Part shown: positions 19,497 to 31,000 of the stretch, piece by piece | Layout of the letters: each line of letters starts with the position of its first letter | Numbering within the stretch: the first letter of the stretch is position 1 | Assembly: GCA_025617745.1 (NCBI GenBank) | Contig: CM046869.1 | Location: 9,939,168 to 10,003,167, forward strand | Origin: Heliocidaris erythrogramma | Lineage: Eukaryota; Echinodermata; Echinoidea; Camarodonta; Echinometridae | DNA length: 64,000 nt | Direction of reading: 5' to 3' | The notes under the pieces: generated by a model | Database searches by the model: none | The model's input: only the letters and a program-made list of their open reading frames with translations | Told to the model about the DNA's origin: nothing | Translations under genes and position numbers: made by a program

Positions 19497-21770
19497 TCCC
19501 CCGGCAGTATTGCCGGAGGATACTTTGGATTCAGCAGCGTTTCGCCGCCGCCGCCGCCGCGTCACATTCTTGTGTGCGCTCTAGCGGTCACATTTCTCGA
19601 CGAATTTCTTTCAGACTTCCCGTGGACGTGTATCTTGGTAAAATCTGGACCTCTATAGTTTCTGGTGATGCTGCCCCCAGTGTTCCGTCTTTTATAGGGT
19701 AAAAGGCCATATTTTGCACAGAACTCCTAAGGGGGATAGTTTGTGTGCGCTCTAGCGGTCACATTTCTCAACGGATTTTGTTCAAATTTTGTATGAAGGT
19801 GTCTCTTGGTAAAATCTGGAACCCTATAGATTTTGGTGATTCTGCCCCCAGTGTTCCGTCTTTTATAGGGTCAAAGGTCATATTTTGATAGATGTCTTGT
19901 GTGTACTCTTGTGTGCGCTCTGGCGGTCACATTTCTCAACGGATTTCGTTCAAATTTTGCATGAAGGTGTCTCTTGGTGTAATTTAAAAACCTATAGTGT
20001 TTGGTGATGCTGCCACCAGTGTTCCGTCTTTTATAGGGTCAAAGGTCATACTTCAGGGCATGGCGTGAGTGCACTCTGCAGGCCACATTTCTCAACGGAT
20101 TTTGTTCAAATTTTGTATGGAGATGTATCTTGGTATAATCTACACAGTCATGTTTAATTTTTGGTGATGCTGCCCTCATTGTTCCGTCCTTTATAGGGTC
20201 AAAGGTCATTTTTCCATTTCTTGCACTCTTACTTCTGCATTTCTTGACGGATTTCGTTCAAATTTTGCATGAAGGTGTCTCTTGGTGTAATCTAAAAACC
20301 TATAGTTTTTGGTGATGCTGCCACCAGTGTCCCGTCTTTTATAGGGTCAAAGGTCATACTTCAAGGGATGGCGTGAGTTCACTCTGCAGGCCACATTTCT
20401 TGATGGATTTCTTTCAAATTTTGTATGGAGATGTATCTTGGTATAATCTACACATCTTTACTGTTTGGTGATGCTGCCCTCATTGTTCCGTCCTTTATAG
20501 GGTCAAAGGTCATTTTTCCATTTCTTGCACTCTTACTTCTGCATTTCTTGACGGATTTCGTTCAAATTTTGCATGAAGGTGTCTCTTGGTGTAATCTAAA
20601 AACCTATAGTTTTTGGTGATGCTGCCACCAGTGTTCCGTCTTTTATAGGGTCAAAGGTCATACTTCAGGGCATGGCGTGAGTGCACTCTGCAGGCCACAT
20701 TTCTTGATGGATTTCGTTCAAATTTTGCATGAAGGTGTCCCTTGGTGTAATCTAAAAACCTGTACTTTTTGGTGATGCTGCCACCAGTGTCCCGTCTTTT
20801 ATAGGGTCAAAGGTCATACTTCAAGGGATGGCGTGAGTTCACTCTGCAGGCCACATTTCTTGATGGATTTCTTTCAAATTTTGTATGGAGATGTATCTTG
20901 GTATAATCTACACATCTTTACTGTTTGGTGATGCTGCCCTCATTGTTCCGTCCTTTATAGGGTCAAAGGTCATTTTTCCATTTCTTGCACTCTTACTTCT
21001 GCATTTCTTGACGGATTTCGTTCAAATTTTGCATGAAGGTGTCTCTTGGTGTAATCTAAAAACCTATAGTTTTTGGTGATGCTGCCACCAGTGTTCCGTC
21101 TTTTATAGGGTCAAAGGTCATACTTCAGGGCATGGCGTGAGTGCACTCTGCAGGCCACATTTCTTGATGGATTTCTTTCAAATTTTGTATGGAGATGTAT
21201 CTTGGTATATCTCTCAACACATTTCTTTCAAATTTTATATGAAGATGTGTCTTAGTGAAACCTACACATCTAAATTGTTTGCTGATGCTACCCCCACTGT
21301 TCCACTTTCTATACAGTCAAATGTCATATTCAGGTTGTTGTTAGGGTCAAATGTCATATTTTCGTTGCATGCATTCTGGAGGACACATTTGTTAACTCAT
21401 TTCTTTCAGATTTTGTATGTAGGTCCATTATAGATTACACCTCTACAGTTTTTGGTGATGCTGCCTCTAGTGTTCCGTCTTTCATAGGATCAAAGGTCAT
21501 ATTTTAGTGGATGGCTTATGTGCGCTCTGAGGTCATACATGTATTTCTTCCGAATTTTCTATAAAAATGCATTATACTCTAATCTGCACAAATCGTTTTG
21601 GTAATGCTGCTCCTAGTGTTGACAATATTCCGGGCCACTGGCGGCAATTTCTACACCATCCTTTTGTTTGAGGGAGGGGATGGGGGAGGGTCTTTGTCCC
21701 TCCTTCAAATCGCTGCCAGTGCCGGGGGATACATTTCGCATTGCGCGGCACCAGCAATGCACATTTCTAG
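19497..21770 (+). mobile_element. non-autonomous Helitron, copy 1 (2.27 kb)
   Basis: The 5' end is A|TCCCCCGGCAGT and the 3' end is a GCATTGC...GCAATGC hairpin, ten bases ahead of its terminal region ending CTAG|T. A|T flanks with no target duplication are the Helitron signature. TATCCCCCGGCA near the start reappears inverted before the hairpin, a subterminal inverted repeat as in Helentron/HINE types. The interior has a (CCG)n run and about 14 units of ~150 bp with ATAGGGTCAAAGGTCAT. No Rep/helicase is present. It starts 164 bp beyond the stop codon of the GABA-B-type gene, in opposite orientation to that gene. Confidence 0.88.
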
Positions 21771-21924
21771 TTCTTGATTTCTGATCAGAAAGCGAATCTT
21801 TCAAAGTAATGATGTAATTACGTTATCATATTATAATATATTTTGATGAAATATTATAATTTAGACAAAATTACAAATTATATACTATCAGAGTGTCTTC
21901 TAAATACGTCAATATATATATACA

Positions 21925-21930
21925 TTTATT
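21925..21930 (-). promoter_or_regulatory. candidate poly(A) signal of the GABA-B-type gene
   Basis: AATAAA on the minus strand lies four bases beyond the stop codon (21935-21937). If used, the 3' UTR would be only a few tens of bases and would end before the Helitron. Confidence 0.45.
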
Positions 21931-21934
21931 TTTT

Positions 21935-22024
21935 TTACAGTTTTTCCTCCCGAACTTCATTTGCTGACATTACTGAAGAGAGTTTCTCGTACTCGAGTTG
22001 GAGAGATGCCAAATGCTGACGTTT
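21935..22024 (-). CDS. GABBR2-like: GABA-B-type receptor exon 18: coiled coil and stop
   Basis: The acceptor is TTCTTTATCAG. In phase 0 it reads KRQHLASLQLEYEKLSSVMS and ends REEKL-stop, continuing the leucine heptads of exon 17. Confidence 0.8.
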   Translation of the reverse strand, partial: KRQHLASLQLEYEKLSSVMSANEVREEKL

Positions 22025-25000
22025 CTGATAAAGAAATTTAAAAGCCATGTCGGGATTTATCATATGGATAAAAATTCAAATATTTGGGTTAGTCACATTC
22101 CTAATTTTCTTTTTCTAAAATCTAAATTCATAATAACATACTGTCGTATTTCAACATCGGCATTGAGAGGCTACGTACGATACAATTCAAATACAATAAT
22201 AACTGGATTTTTAAAATTGTTTTGTATATTTTATTCAAATGCCCCCCCCCCCCCCTCCCCAGAAGAAAACTTGATAGAGTAGCTATCCTCAAATTATAGT
22301 AAACTCTTTTTTAAACAGTATAGTTTGTATTTTACAGGAGTAGTTCCCTTTCGCCATGATTTGCGAAATAAATGCCCCTCCCCTCTAATAGAGATTTTTT
22401 CGCATGTCAGAGATTTTCATTCCCTTTCCCTCCCCATCCTCTCGTGAAAATTTGATAACCCTAATCTTTTTTGGTTTGATTGTTTGTTTATTTGTTCTTG
22501 TTTATTTGACATTCATTTCCAAAACTTACCTTTTCAAGTTCATCCGTCAGTTTCTTAACCCCCTCGTCGGCAGATTGAAAGTGGAATGCTGCTGATGATG
22601 ACGTACCAGTTGAAGTCCCGGTTCTTTTCATCATGTGATTCGATCTCTTCGTCGTGTGACGAGAGCTGTGTGTTGTGTGACGAGAGCTGTGTATCATGTG
22701 ACTCGATCCAGAGTCTCGGTTACCAAGGTAACAGCAACATAGCGGCCATATCTATTATGTTCAATGTACCAAAAAAGCAATACGTGGTACCAGTGGCGGA
22801 TTTAGGGGGCACTTCCAGTCCACCCCCCTTTGAAAGATTTTTTTAAATTGCCCCCCCCCCTTTGAAACCGATAAGCCTTCTTTTTCTTTCTTTCTTTCTT
22901 TCTTTTTTTGCTTGCTTGCTTGCTTGTCAGTGAATTTTGGAGGAAAACTGGACCCAACAATTCTGATACCCCCTTTTTTCTTTTGCTTGTCAGAGTTGTG
23001 TGCCCCCAGCTTTGATAAAATCCTGGATCCGCCCCTGCGTAATACCATGAAGGCGGGAATCTAATGTGTCATATAGTGTATGAGTCAGTGGACCGCGGAT
23101 CAGTTATGGGGTTCGAATCCCAGCCGTGACACAATCGACCTTTGACAAGACATTATATTACATTTGACAATCTCAAACCAGGTCTAGTAAATGGGTATCC
23201 GGTACGAAGTAATTCCTTGAATTCCCTTATTAGGAAAGCTCGGTTAAAGTCGAGGTACTAATCTACAATCACATTTGGGAAATGCTTTACGAAACACAGA
23301 ACGGAATGATAATTACTAATATTATCATCACTGTCATTTATCTTTATTAAATTGTGATATCTATCCATGGTGTTATATTTCAACCAGTAGTGCCCGTCCT
23401 CCACGAGGCTCTAATATAGAAACAACTGCAATCACGATTAACTCGAAACAAAATCAAATAAAATTAAGGTCGTAGTACAAATACAAGTTACTCTTCAACC
23501 TTATAATACTAAATATTTTGTTTCTATCTTTTCCTTGATCGTAATCTAATGACCTTCTTACCTTCGGCAGAAAAACCAAACACAACACAGCGGTGTTGGC
23601 AAAGAGAATTGCACAGCTGAAGATAATGAAACGGAGATCGACACGGTACATGAACACGCTGATCATCGGAATGGCTACCGCCATCGTCACCGCAATGGTG
23701 TACACGGAGAAGGCGATGTATTGACCTAGATTTGGAATAAAACGATAATGCGGATAATGCCCTTAGTGATGATAATGGCGATAAGCTGAATATCCCTATC
23801 TATTATCCATATATCTTATCTTGATATGCGGTATAATTATAATATATTCTATTCAATAGAAGTTACTAATAATAACGGATGATCAACAGAGCATTAAAAT
23901 GATGTGTCCTTATAGTAAGAATATGGTTTGTAGCTTCATGTTAAGAACAATTTCAGATATTTTTTTAATGATACCCATGAATGTGACAATAGGCCTACTG
24001 ATTAAAATCATTAAATTATATTGTTCATAATAATCATCATGGTGATATTTATTGATACGATACGGCCATTGTTAAGCATAAAGGCTTTCATGATTCTGAT
24101 GAGCATTGGTTCGACCATCCCCCAACTTCTGATACACTTTTGGCACAGAGTGTCACTCTTAAAATCTGAAACGTAAAAATCTCGAGACCCCAGGCCAGGC
24201 GAGGGAAAATTTCAAAGTTATTTATAAAGTTCTGCACGAGTTGTGCACACACTGCATGTAGTATGTCCTACTAGCTAGATACCCAACACTGGGGTTGAAT
24301 GGCATGTAAAGTGTACTTACTGTCGTTCAAATCGGAGACGGTCACATCTCGAGTTTCCCATGCAAGGAAGATACCGAACATGAGGAGGATGCCCTTAATG
24401 CTGTACATGACGATCTGAAAGATTTGATTGGTTGACTCACACGTTCGAACGGTCGGTACAATATAGATCTCTTGGGTCGGATCAGTCATGTCCAGCTATG
24501 GTTTCAAAAAAAAAGTTTTCCTTAACATTCTATGGATGCTGTCGCACGTGCGCTGGCTGCACATGAAGCGTCGTTAATCTACGCTGGCCGATTGTTCAAT
24601 TTAGAACAATGCATGCCATGCAATTAACAGCGAACAATAAAGGTATGACGGCTGAACAAGAGAAGCTAAATGCCCTATGCAATCTTTGGTTTATGTAGAT
24701 TCAATAATTTGTTACTAGAGAATTTTGTCAAAGCCTATCTACGGACAAACCTGAACCTTGTGTTCGGCCATCCACGATGTGTCAAGAAGGTGTGTTAAGC
24801 CCGGCTAACACGAGACGTCATTTGCTGACGTAAGGACCGCGTCAGTGACTTCTGTGCGTCATGAAAGAGTGATATCGTTTAAAAAGTGATTGCAAGATAA
24901 AAAGTGCAAACAATAGTTTTGATAACTGACGTATGGCTTAATTGCCTTCACAGGCTCGATTAGCGCAGGTAATGGCGCAATCGAAACGACGCCTTGTGTG

Positions 25001-28000
25001 AGCCGGGCTTTTAGTGCCAAAACATTGCGTATGGGCCTGCCTTGTGCATTTTTATCCACGAATGTCCTTTAACTGATGCAACACAACTGACGCCTTGTGT
25101 AGAGGTGTCACTTTTTGCTGACATAGGGCTGCGTCAAGGACTTGCGCTGTTTTTGACGCACCGTGTGAGCGTTAAATCGTAAATAGAGTGAATACAAAAT
25201 GAAAAGTGCACATTGCGTAGAATAACTGTCACATATGCACTAATTTTCATCATAATCTTAATTAGCGTAGGTACCAACGCAATTGGAATGACGCTTCTTG
25301 TAAGGGACATGATGCTTCAAATATCCTACCTGCGGGTCTAGAGGGTGTGACGTCACGTGTACGTCATCAAGTACCACTCGAAACACGAGGATAATGACGT
25401 CAGCGAATACCAATGCACAAACACCAAGTATTAGCTTAGAATCTGGTAGATTCTGCAAAATAGAAAAAAAAGTTGATAAATACAGGACAGCTATTTCATT
25501 TAGCCATATAGTAGCAAAATTGAATTGAGTTTGGCTTGTGTGATTTATGTTATTACTCTTCCGCCTCCTGTAGAATGATCATAGATAATTTTTTTTTTTT
25601 TTTTTACAAAGATAGATCATTGATCACGTTGTATCAAACCATAAAGAACATGGCGTAAATAAAAGCATGAAATGTGGACTTTCGATGGGGTAAGTGGAGA
25701 ACGTGGGCCAAGCCACTGGAAGGGGCTCTAGTGCCATGACGGGGGGGGGGGGGGGGGGGGGGGGTTGTTGAAATGCGAAAGAAGAAGATCGGGAAACGTG
25801 TGGAAGGGGTCGTTCTATCTAATTTCCATGATATTGCTTTCCCCTTATTCTTCCCCCTCCCCCTCTCCCCCTCTCTCTTTCTCTCTTTCTCTCTTTCCAT
25901 GTATTTTTAATAAAAAATTTTCAGCATTCGATGTTGACCCCCGTAACTGCAAAACTAGAAAATGACAATCGCTTCACGAGAATCCTCTTTTTGTAAAGTA
26001 TGCGTTATTCTATTTTTTGAAAATACTCTTTAAAGAAAGCTTACAATCTTCTTGAGTCTTTCTACAGCTTTCTTGAAGATAGCGTGGATACGGTAGGTCT
26101 TACTGAAGAGAGCCCCCAGCGCCAAAGAGATGCCTACACTAATTAGTACAGACTGAACCTATCAAGATAGAGAGATATAAGAATACTAAAGTAATTTAGA
26201 AGGATGCTTAGGGGGGAAGAGGAACAAGAAGAGAGAACTGAGAAAAAGAAAATGATTTGGCGAAGGAAAAATCGACAAGAGATGATAATAATAATAACTA
26301 GAAATGTGCATTGCTGGTGCCGCGCAATGCGAAATGTATCCCCCGGCACTGGCAGCGATTTGAAGGAGGGACAAAGACCCTCCCCCATCCCCTCCCTCAA
26401 ACAAAAGGATGGTGTAGAAATTGCCGCCAAAATATGACCTTTGATCCTATGAAAGACGGAACACTAGAGGCAGCATCACCAAAAACTGTAGAGGTGTAAT
26501 CTATAATGGACCTACATACAAAATCCGAAAGAAATGAGTTAACAAATGTGTCCTCCAGAATGCATGCAACGAAAATATGACATTTGACCCTAACAACAAC
26601 CTGAATATGACATTTGACTGTATAGAAAGTGGTACAGTGGGGGTAGCATCAGCAAACAATTTAGATGTGTAGGTTTCACTAAGACACCTCTTCATATAAA
26701 ATTTGAAAGAAATGTGTTGAGAGATATACCAAGATACCACTCCATACAAAATTTGAAAGAAATCCATCAAGAAATGTGGCCTGCAGAGTGCACTCACGCC
26801 ATGCCCTGAAGTATGACCTTTGACCCTATAAAAGACGGAACACTGGTGGCAGCATCACCAAAAACTATAGGTTTTTAGATTACACCAAGAGACACCTTCA
26901 TGCAAAATTTGAACGAAATCCGTCAAGAAATGCAGAAGAGTGCAAGAAATGGAAAAATGACCTTTGACCCTATAAAGGACGGAACAATGAGGGCAGCATC
27001 ACCAAAAATTAAATATGTGTAGATTATACCAAGATACATCTCCATACAAAATTTGAATGAAATCCGTCAAGAAATGCAGAAGTAAGAGTGCACAAAAGGG
27101 ACAAATGAGCTTTGACCCTATAAAGGACGGAACAATGAAGGCAGCATCACCAAACAGTAAAGATGTGTAGATTATACCAAGATACATCTCCATACAAAAT
27201 TTGAAAGAAATCCATCTAGAAATGTGGCCTGCAGAGTGAACTCACGCCATCCCTTGAAGTATGACCTTTGACCCTATAAAAGACGGGACACTGGTGGCAG
27301 CATCACCAAAAAATACAGGTTTTTAGATTACACCAAGGGACACCTTCATGCAAAATTTGAACGAAATCCGTCGAGAAATGCAGAAGAGTGCAAGAAATGG
27401 AAAAATGACCTTTGACCCTATAAAGGACGGAACAATGAGGGAAGCATCACCAAAAATTAAATATGTGTAGATTATACCAAGATACATCTCCATACAAAAT
27501 TTGAATGAAATCCGTCAAGAAATGCAGAAGTAAGAGTGCACAAAAGGGACAAATGAGCTTTGACCCTATAAAGGACGGAACAATGAGGGCAGCATCACCA
27601 AACAGTAAAGATGTGTAGATTATACCAAGATACATCTCCATACAAAATTTGAAAGAAATCCATCAAGAAATGTGGCCTGCAGAGTGCACTCACGCCATGC
27701 CCTGAAGTATGACCTTTGACCCTATAAAAGACGGAACACTGGTGGCAGCATCACCAAAAACTATAGGTTTTTAGATTACACCAAGAGACACCTTCATGCA
27801 AAATTTGAACGAAATCCGTCAAGAAATGCAGAAGTAAGAGTGCAAGAAATGGAAAAATGACCTTTGACCCTATAAAAGACGGAACAATGAGGGCAGCATC
27901 ACCAAAAATTAAATATGTGTAGATTATACCAAGATACATCTCCATACAAAATTTGAATGAAATCCGTCAAGAAATGCAGAAGTAAGAGTGCACAAAAGGG

Positions 28001-31000
28001 ACAAATGAGCTTTGACCCTATAAAGGACGGAACAATGAAGGCAGCATCACCAAACATTAAAGATGTGTAGATTATACCAAGATACATCTCCATACAAAAT
28101 TTGAAAGAAATCCATCAAGAAATGTGGCCTGCAGAGTGAACTCACGCCATCCCTTGAAGTATGACCTTTGACCCTATAAAAGACGGGACACTGGTGGCAG
28201 CATCACCAAAAAATACAGGTTTTTAGATTACACCAAGGGACACCTTCATGCAAAATTTGAACGAAATCCGTCAAGAAATGCAGAAGTAAGAGTGCAAGAA
28301 ATGGAAAAATGACCTTTGACCCTATAAAGGACGGAACAATGAGGGCAGCATCACCAAAAATTAAATATGTGTAGATTATACCAAGATACATCTCCATACA
28401 AAATTTGAATGAAATCCGTCAAGAAATGCAGAAGTAAGAGTGCACAAAAGGGACAAATGAGCTTTGAGCCTATAAAGGACGGAACAATGAGGGCAGCATC
28501 ACCAAACAGTAAAGATGTGTAGATTATACCAAGATACATCTCCATACAAAATTTGAAAGAAATCCATCAAGAAATGTGGCCTGCAGAGTGAACTCACGCC
28601 ATCCCTTGAAGTATGACCTTTGACCCTATAAAAGACGGGACACTGGTGGCAGCATCACCAAAAAATACAGGTTTTTAGATTACACCAAGGGACACCTTCA
28701 TGCAAAATTTGAACGAAATCCGTCGAGAAATGCAGAAGAGTGCAAGAAATGGAAAAATGACCTTTGACCCTATAAAGGACGGAACAATGAGGGCAGCATC
28801 ACCAAAAATTAAATATGTGTAGATTATACCAAGATACATCTCCATACAAAATTTGAATGAAATCCGTCAAGAAATGCAGAAGTAAGAGTGCACAAAAGGG
28901 ACAAATGAGCTTTGACCCTATAAAGGACGGAACAATGAAGGCAGCATCACCAAACAGTAAAGATGTGTAGATTATACCAAGATACATCTCCATACAAAAT
29001 TTGAAAGAAATCCATCAAGAAATGTGGCCTGCAGAGTGCACTCACGCCATGCCCTGAAGTATGACCTTTGACCCTATAAAAGACGGAACACTGGTGGCAG
29101 CATCACCAAAAACTATAGGTTTTTAGATTACACCAAGAGACACCTTCATGCAAAATTTGAACGAAATCCGTCAAGAAATGCAGAAGTAAGAGTGCAAGAA
29201 ATGGAAAAATGACCTTTGACCCTATAAAGGACGGAACAATGAGGGCAGCATCACCAAAAATTAAATATGTGTTGATTATACCAAGATACATCTCCATACA
29301 AAATTTGAATGAAATCCGTCAAGAAATGCAGAAGTAAGAGTGCACAAAAGGGACAAATGAGCTTTGACCCTATAAAGGACGGAACAATGAAGGCAGCATC
29401 ACCAAACATTAAAGATGTGTAGATTATACCAAGATACATCTCCATACAAAATTTGAAAGAAATCCATCAAGAAATGTGGCCTGCAGAGTGAACTCACGCC
29501 ATCCCTTGAAGTATGACCTTTGACCCTATAAAAGACGGGACACTGGTGGAAGCATCACCAAAAACTACAGGTTTTTAGATTACACCAAGGGACACCTTCA
29601 TGCAAAATTTGAACGAAATCCGTCAAGAAATGCAGAAGTAAGAGTGCAAGAAATGGAAAAATGACCTTTGACCCTATAAAGGACGGAACAATGAGGGCAG
29701 CATCACCAAAAATTAAATATGTGTAGATTATACCAAGATACATCTCCATACAAAATTTGAATGAAATCCGTCAAGAAATGCAGAAGTAAGAGTGCACAAA
29801 AGGGACAAATGAGCTTTGACCCTATAAAGGACGGAACAATGAAGGCAGCATCACCAAACAGTAAAGATGTGTAGATTATACCAAGATACATCTCCATACA
29901 AAATTTGAAAGAAATCCATCAAGAAATGTGGCCTGCAGAGTGCACTCACGCCATGCCCTGAAGTATGACCTTTGACCCTATAAAAGACGGAACACTGGTG
30001 GCAGCATCACTAAAAACTATAGGTTTTTAGATTACACCAAGAGACACCTTCATGCAAAATTTGAACGAAATCCGTCAGAAATGCAGAAGTAAGAGTGCAA
30101 GAAATGGAAAAATGACCTTTGACCCTATAAAGGACGGAACAATGAGGGCAGCATCACCAAAAATTAAATATGTGTAGATTATACCAAGATACATCTCCAT
30201 ACAAAATTTGAATGAAATCCGTCAAGAAATGCAGAAGTAAGAGTGCACAAAAGGGACAAATGAGCTTTGACCCTATAAAGGACGGAACAATGAGGGCAGC
30301 ATCACCAAACAGTAAAGATGTGTAGATTATTCCAAGATACATCTCCATACAAAATTTGAAAGAAATCCATCAAGAAATGTGGCCTGCAGAGTGAACTCAC
30401 GCCATCCCTTGAAGTATGACTTTTGACCCTATAAAAGACGGGACACTGGTGGCAGCATCACCAAAAAGTACAGGTTTTTAGATTACACCAAGGGACACCT
30501 TCATGCAAAATTTGAACGAAATCCGTCGAGAAATGCAGAAGTAAGAGTGCAAGAAATGGAAAAATGACCTTTGACCCTATAAAGGACGGAACAATGAGGG
30601 CAGCATCACCAAAAATTAAATATGTGTTGATTATACCAAGATACATCTCCATACAAAATTTGAATGAAATCCGTCAAGAAATGCAGAAGTAAGAGTGCAC
30701 AAAAGGGACAAATGAGCTTTGACCCTATAAAGGACGGAACAATGAGGGCAGCATCACCAAACAGTAAAGATGTGTAGATTATACCAAGATACATCTCCAT
30801 ACAAAATTTGAAAGAAATCCATCAAGAAATGTGGCCTGCAGAGTGAACTCACGCCATCCCTTGAAGTATGACCTTTGACCCTATAAAAGACGGGACACTG
30901 GTGGCAGCATCACCAAAAAGTACAGGTTTTTAGATTACACCAAGGGACACCTTCATGCAAAATTTGAACGAAATCCGTCAAGAAATGCAGAAGTAAGAGT

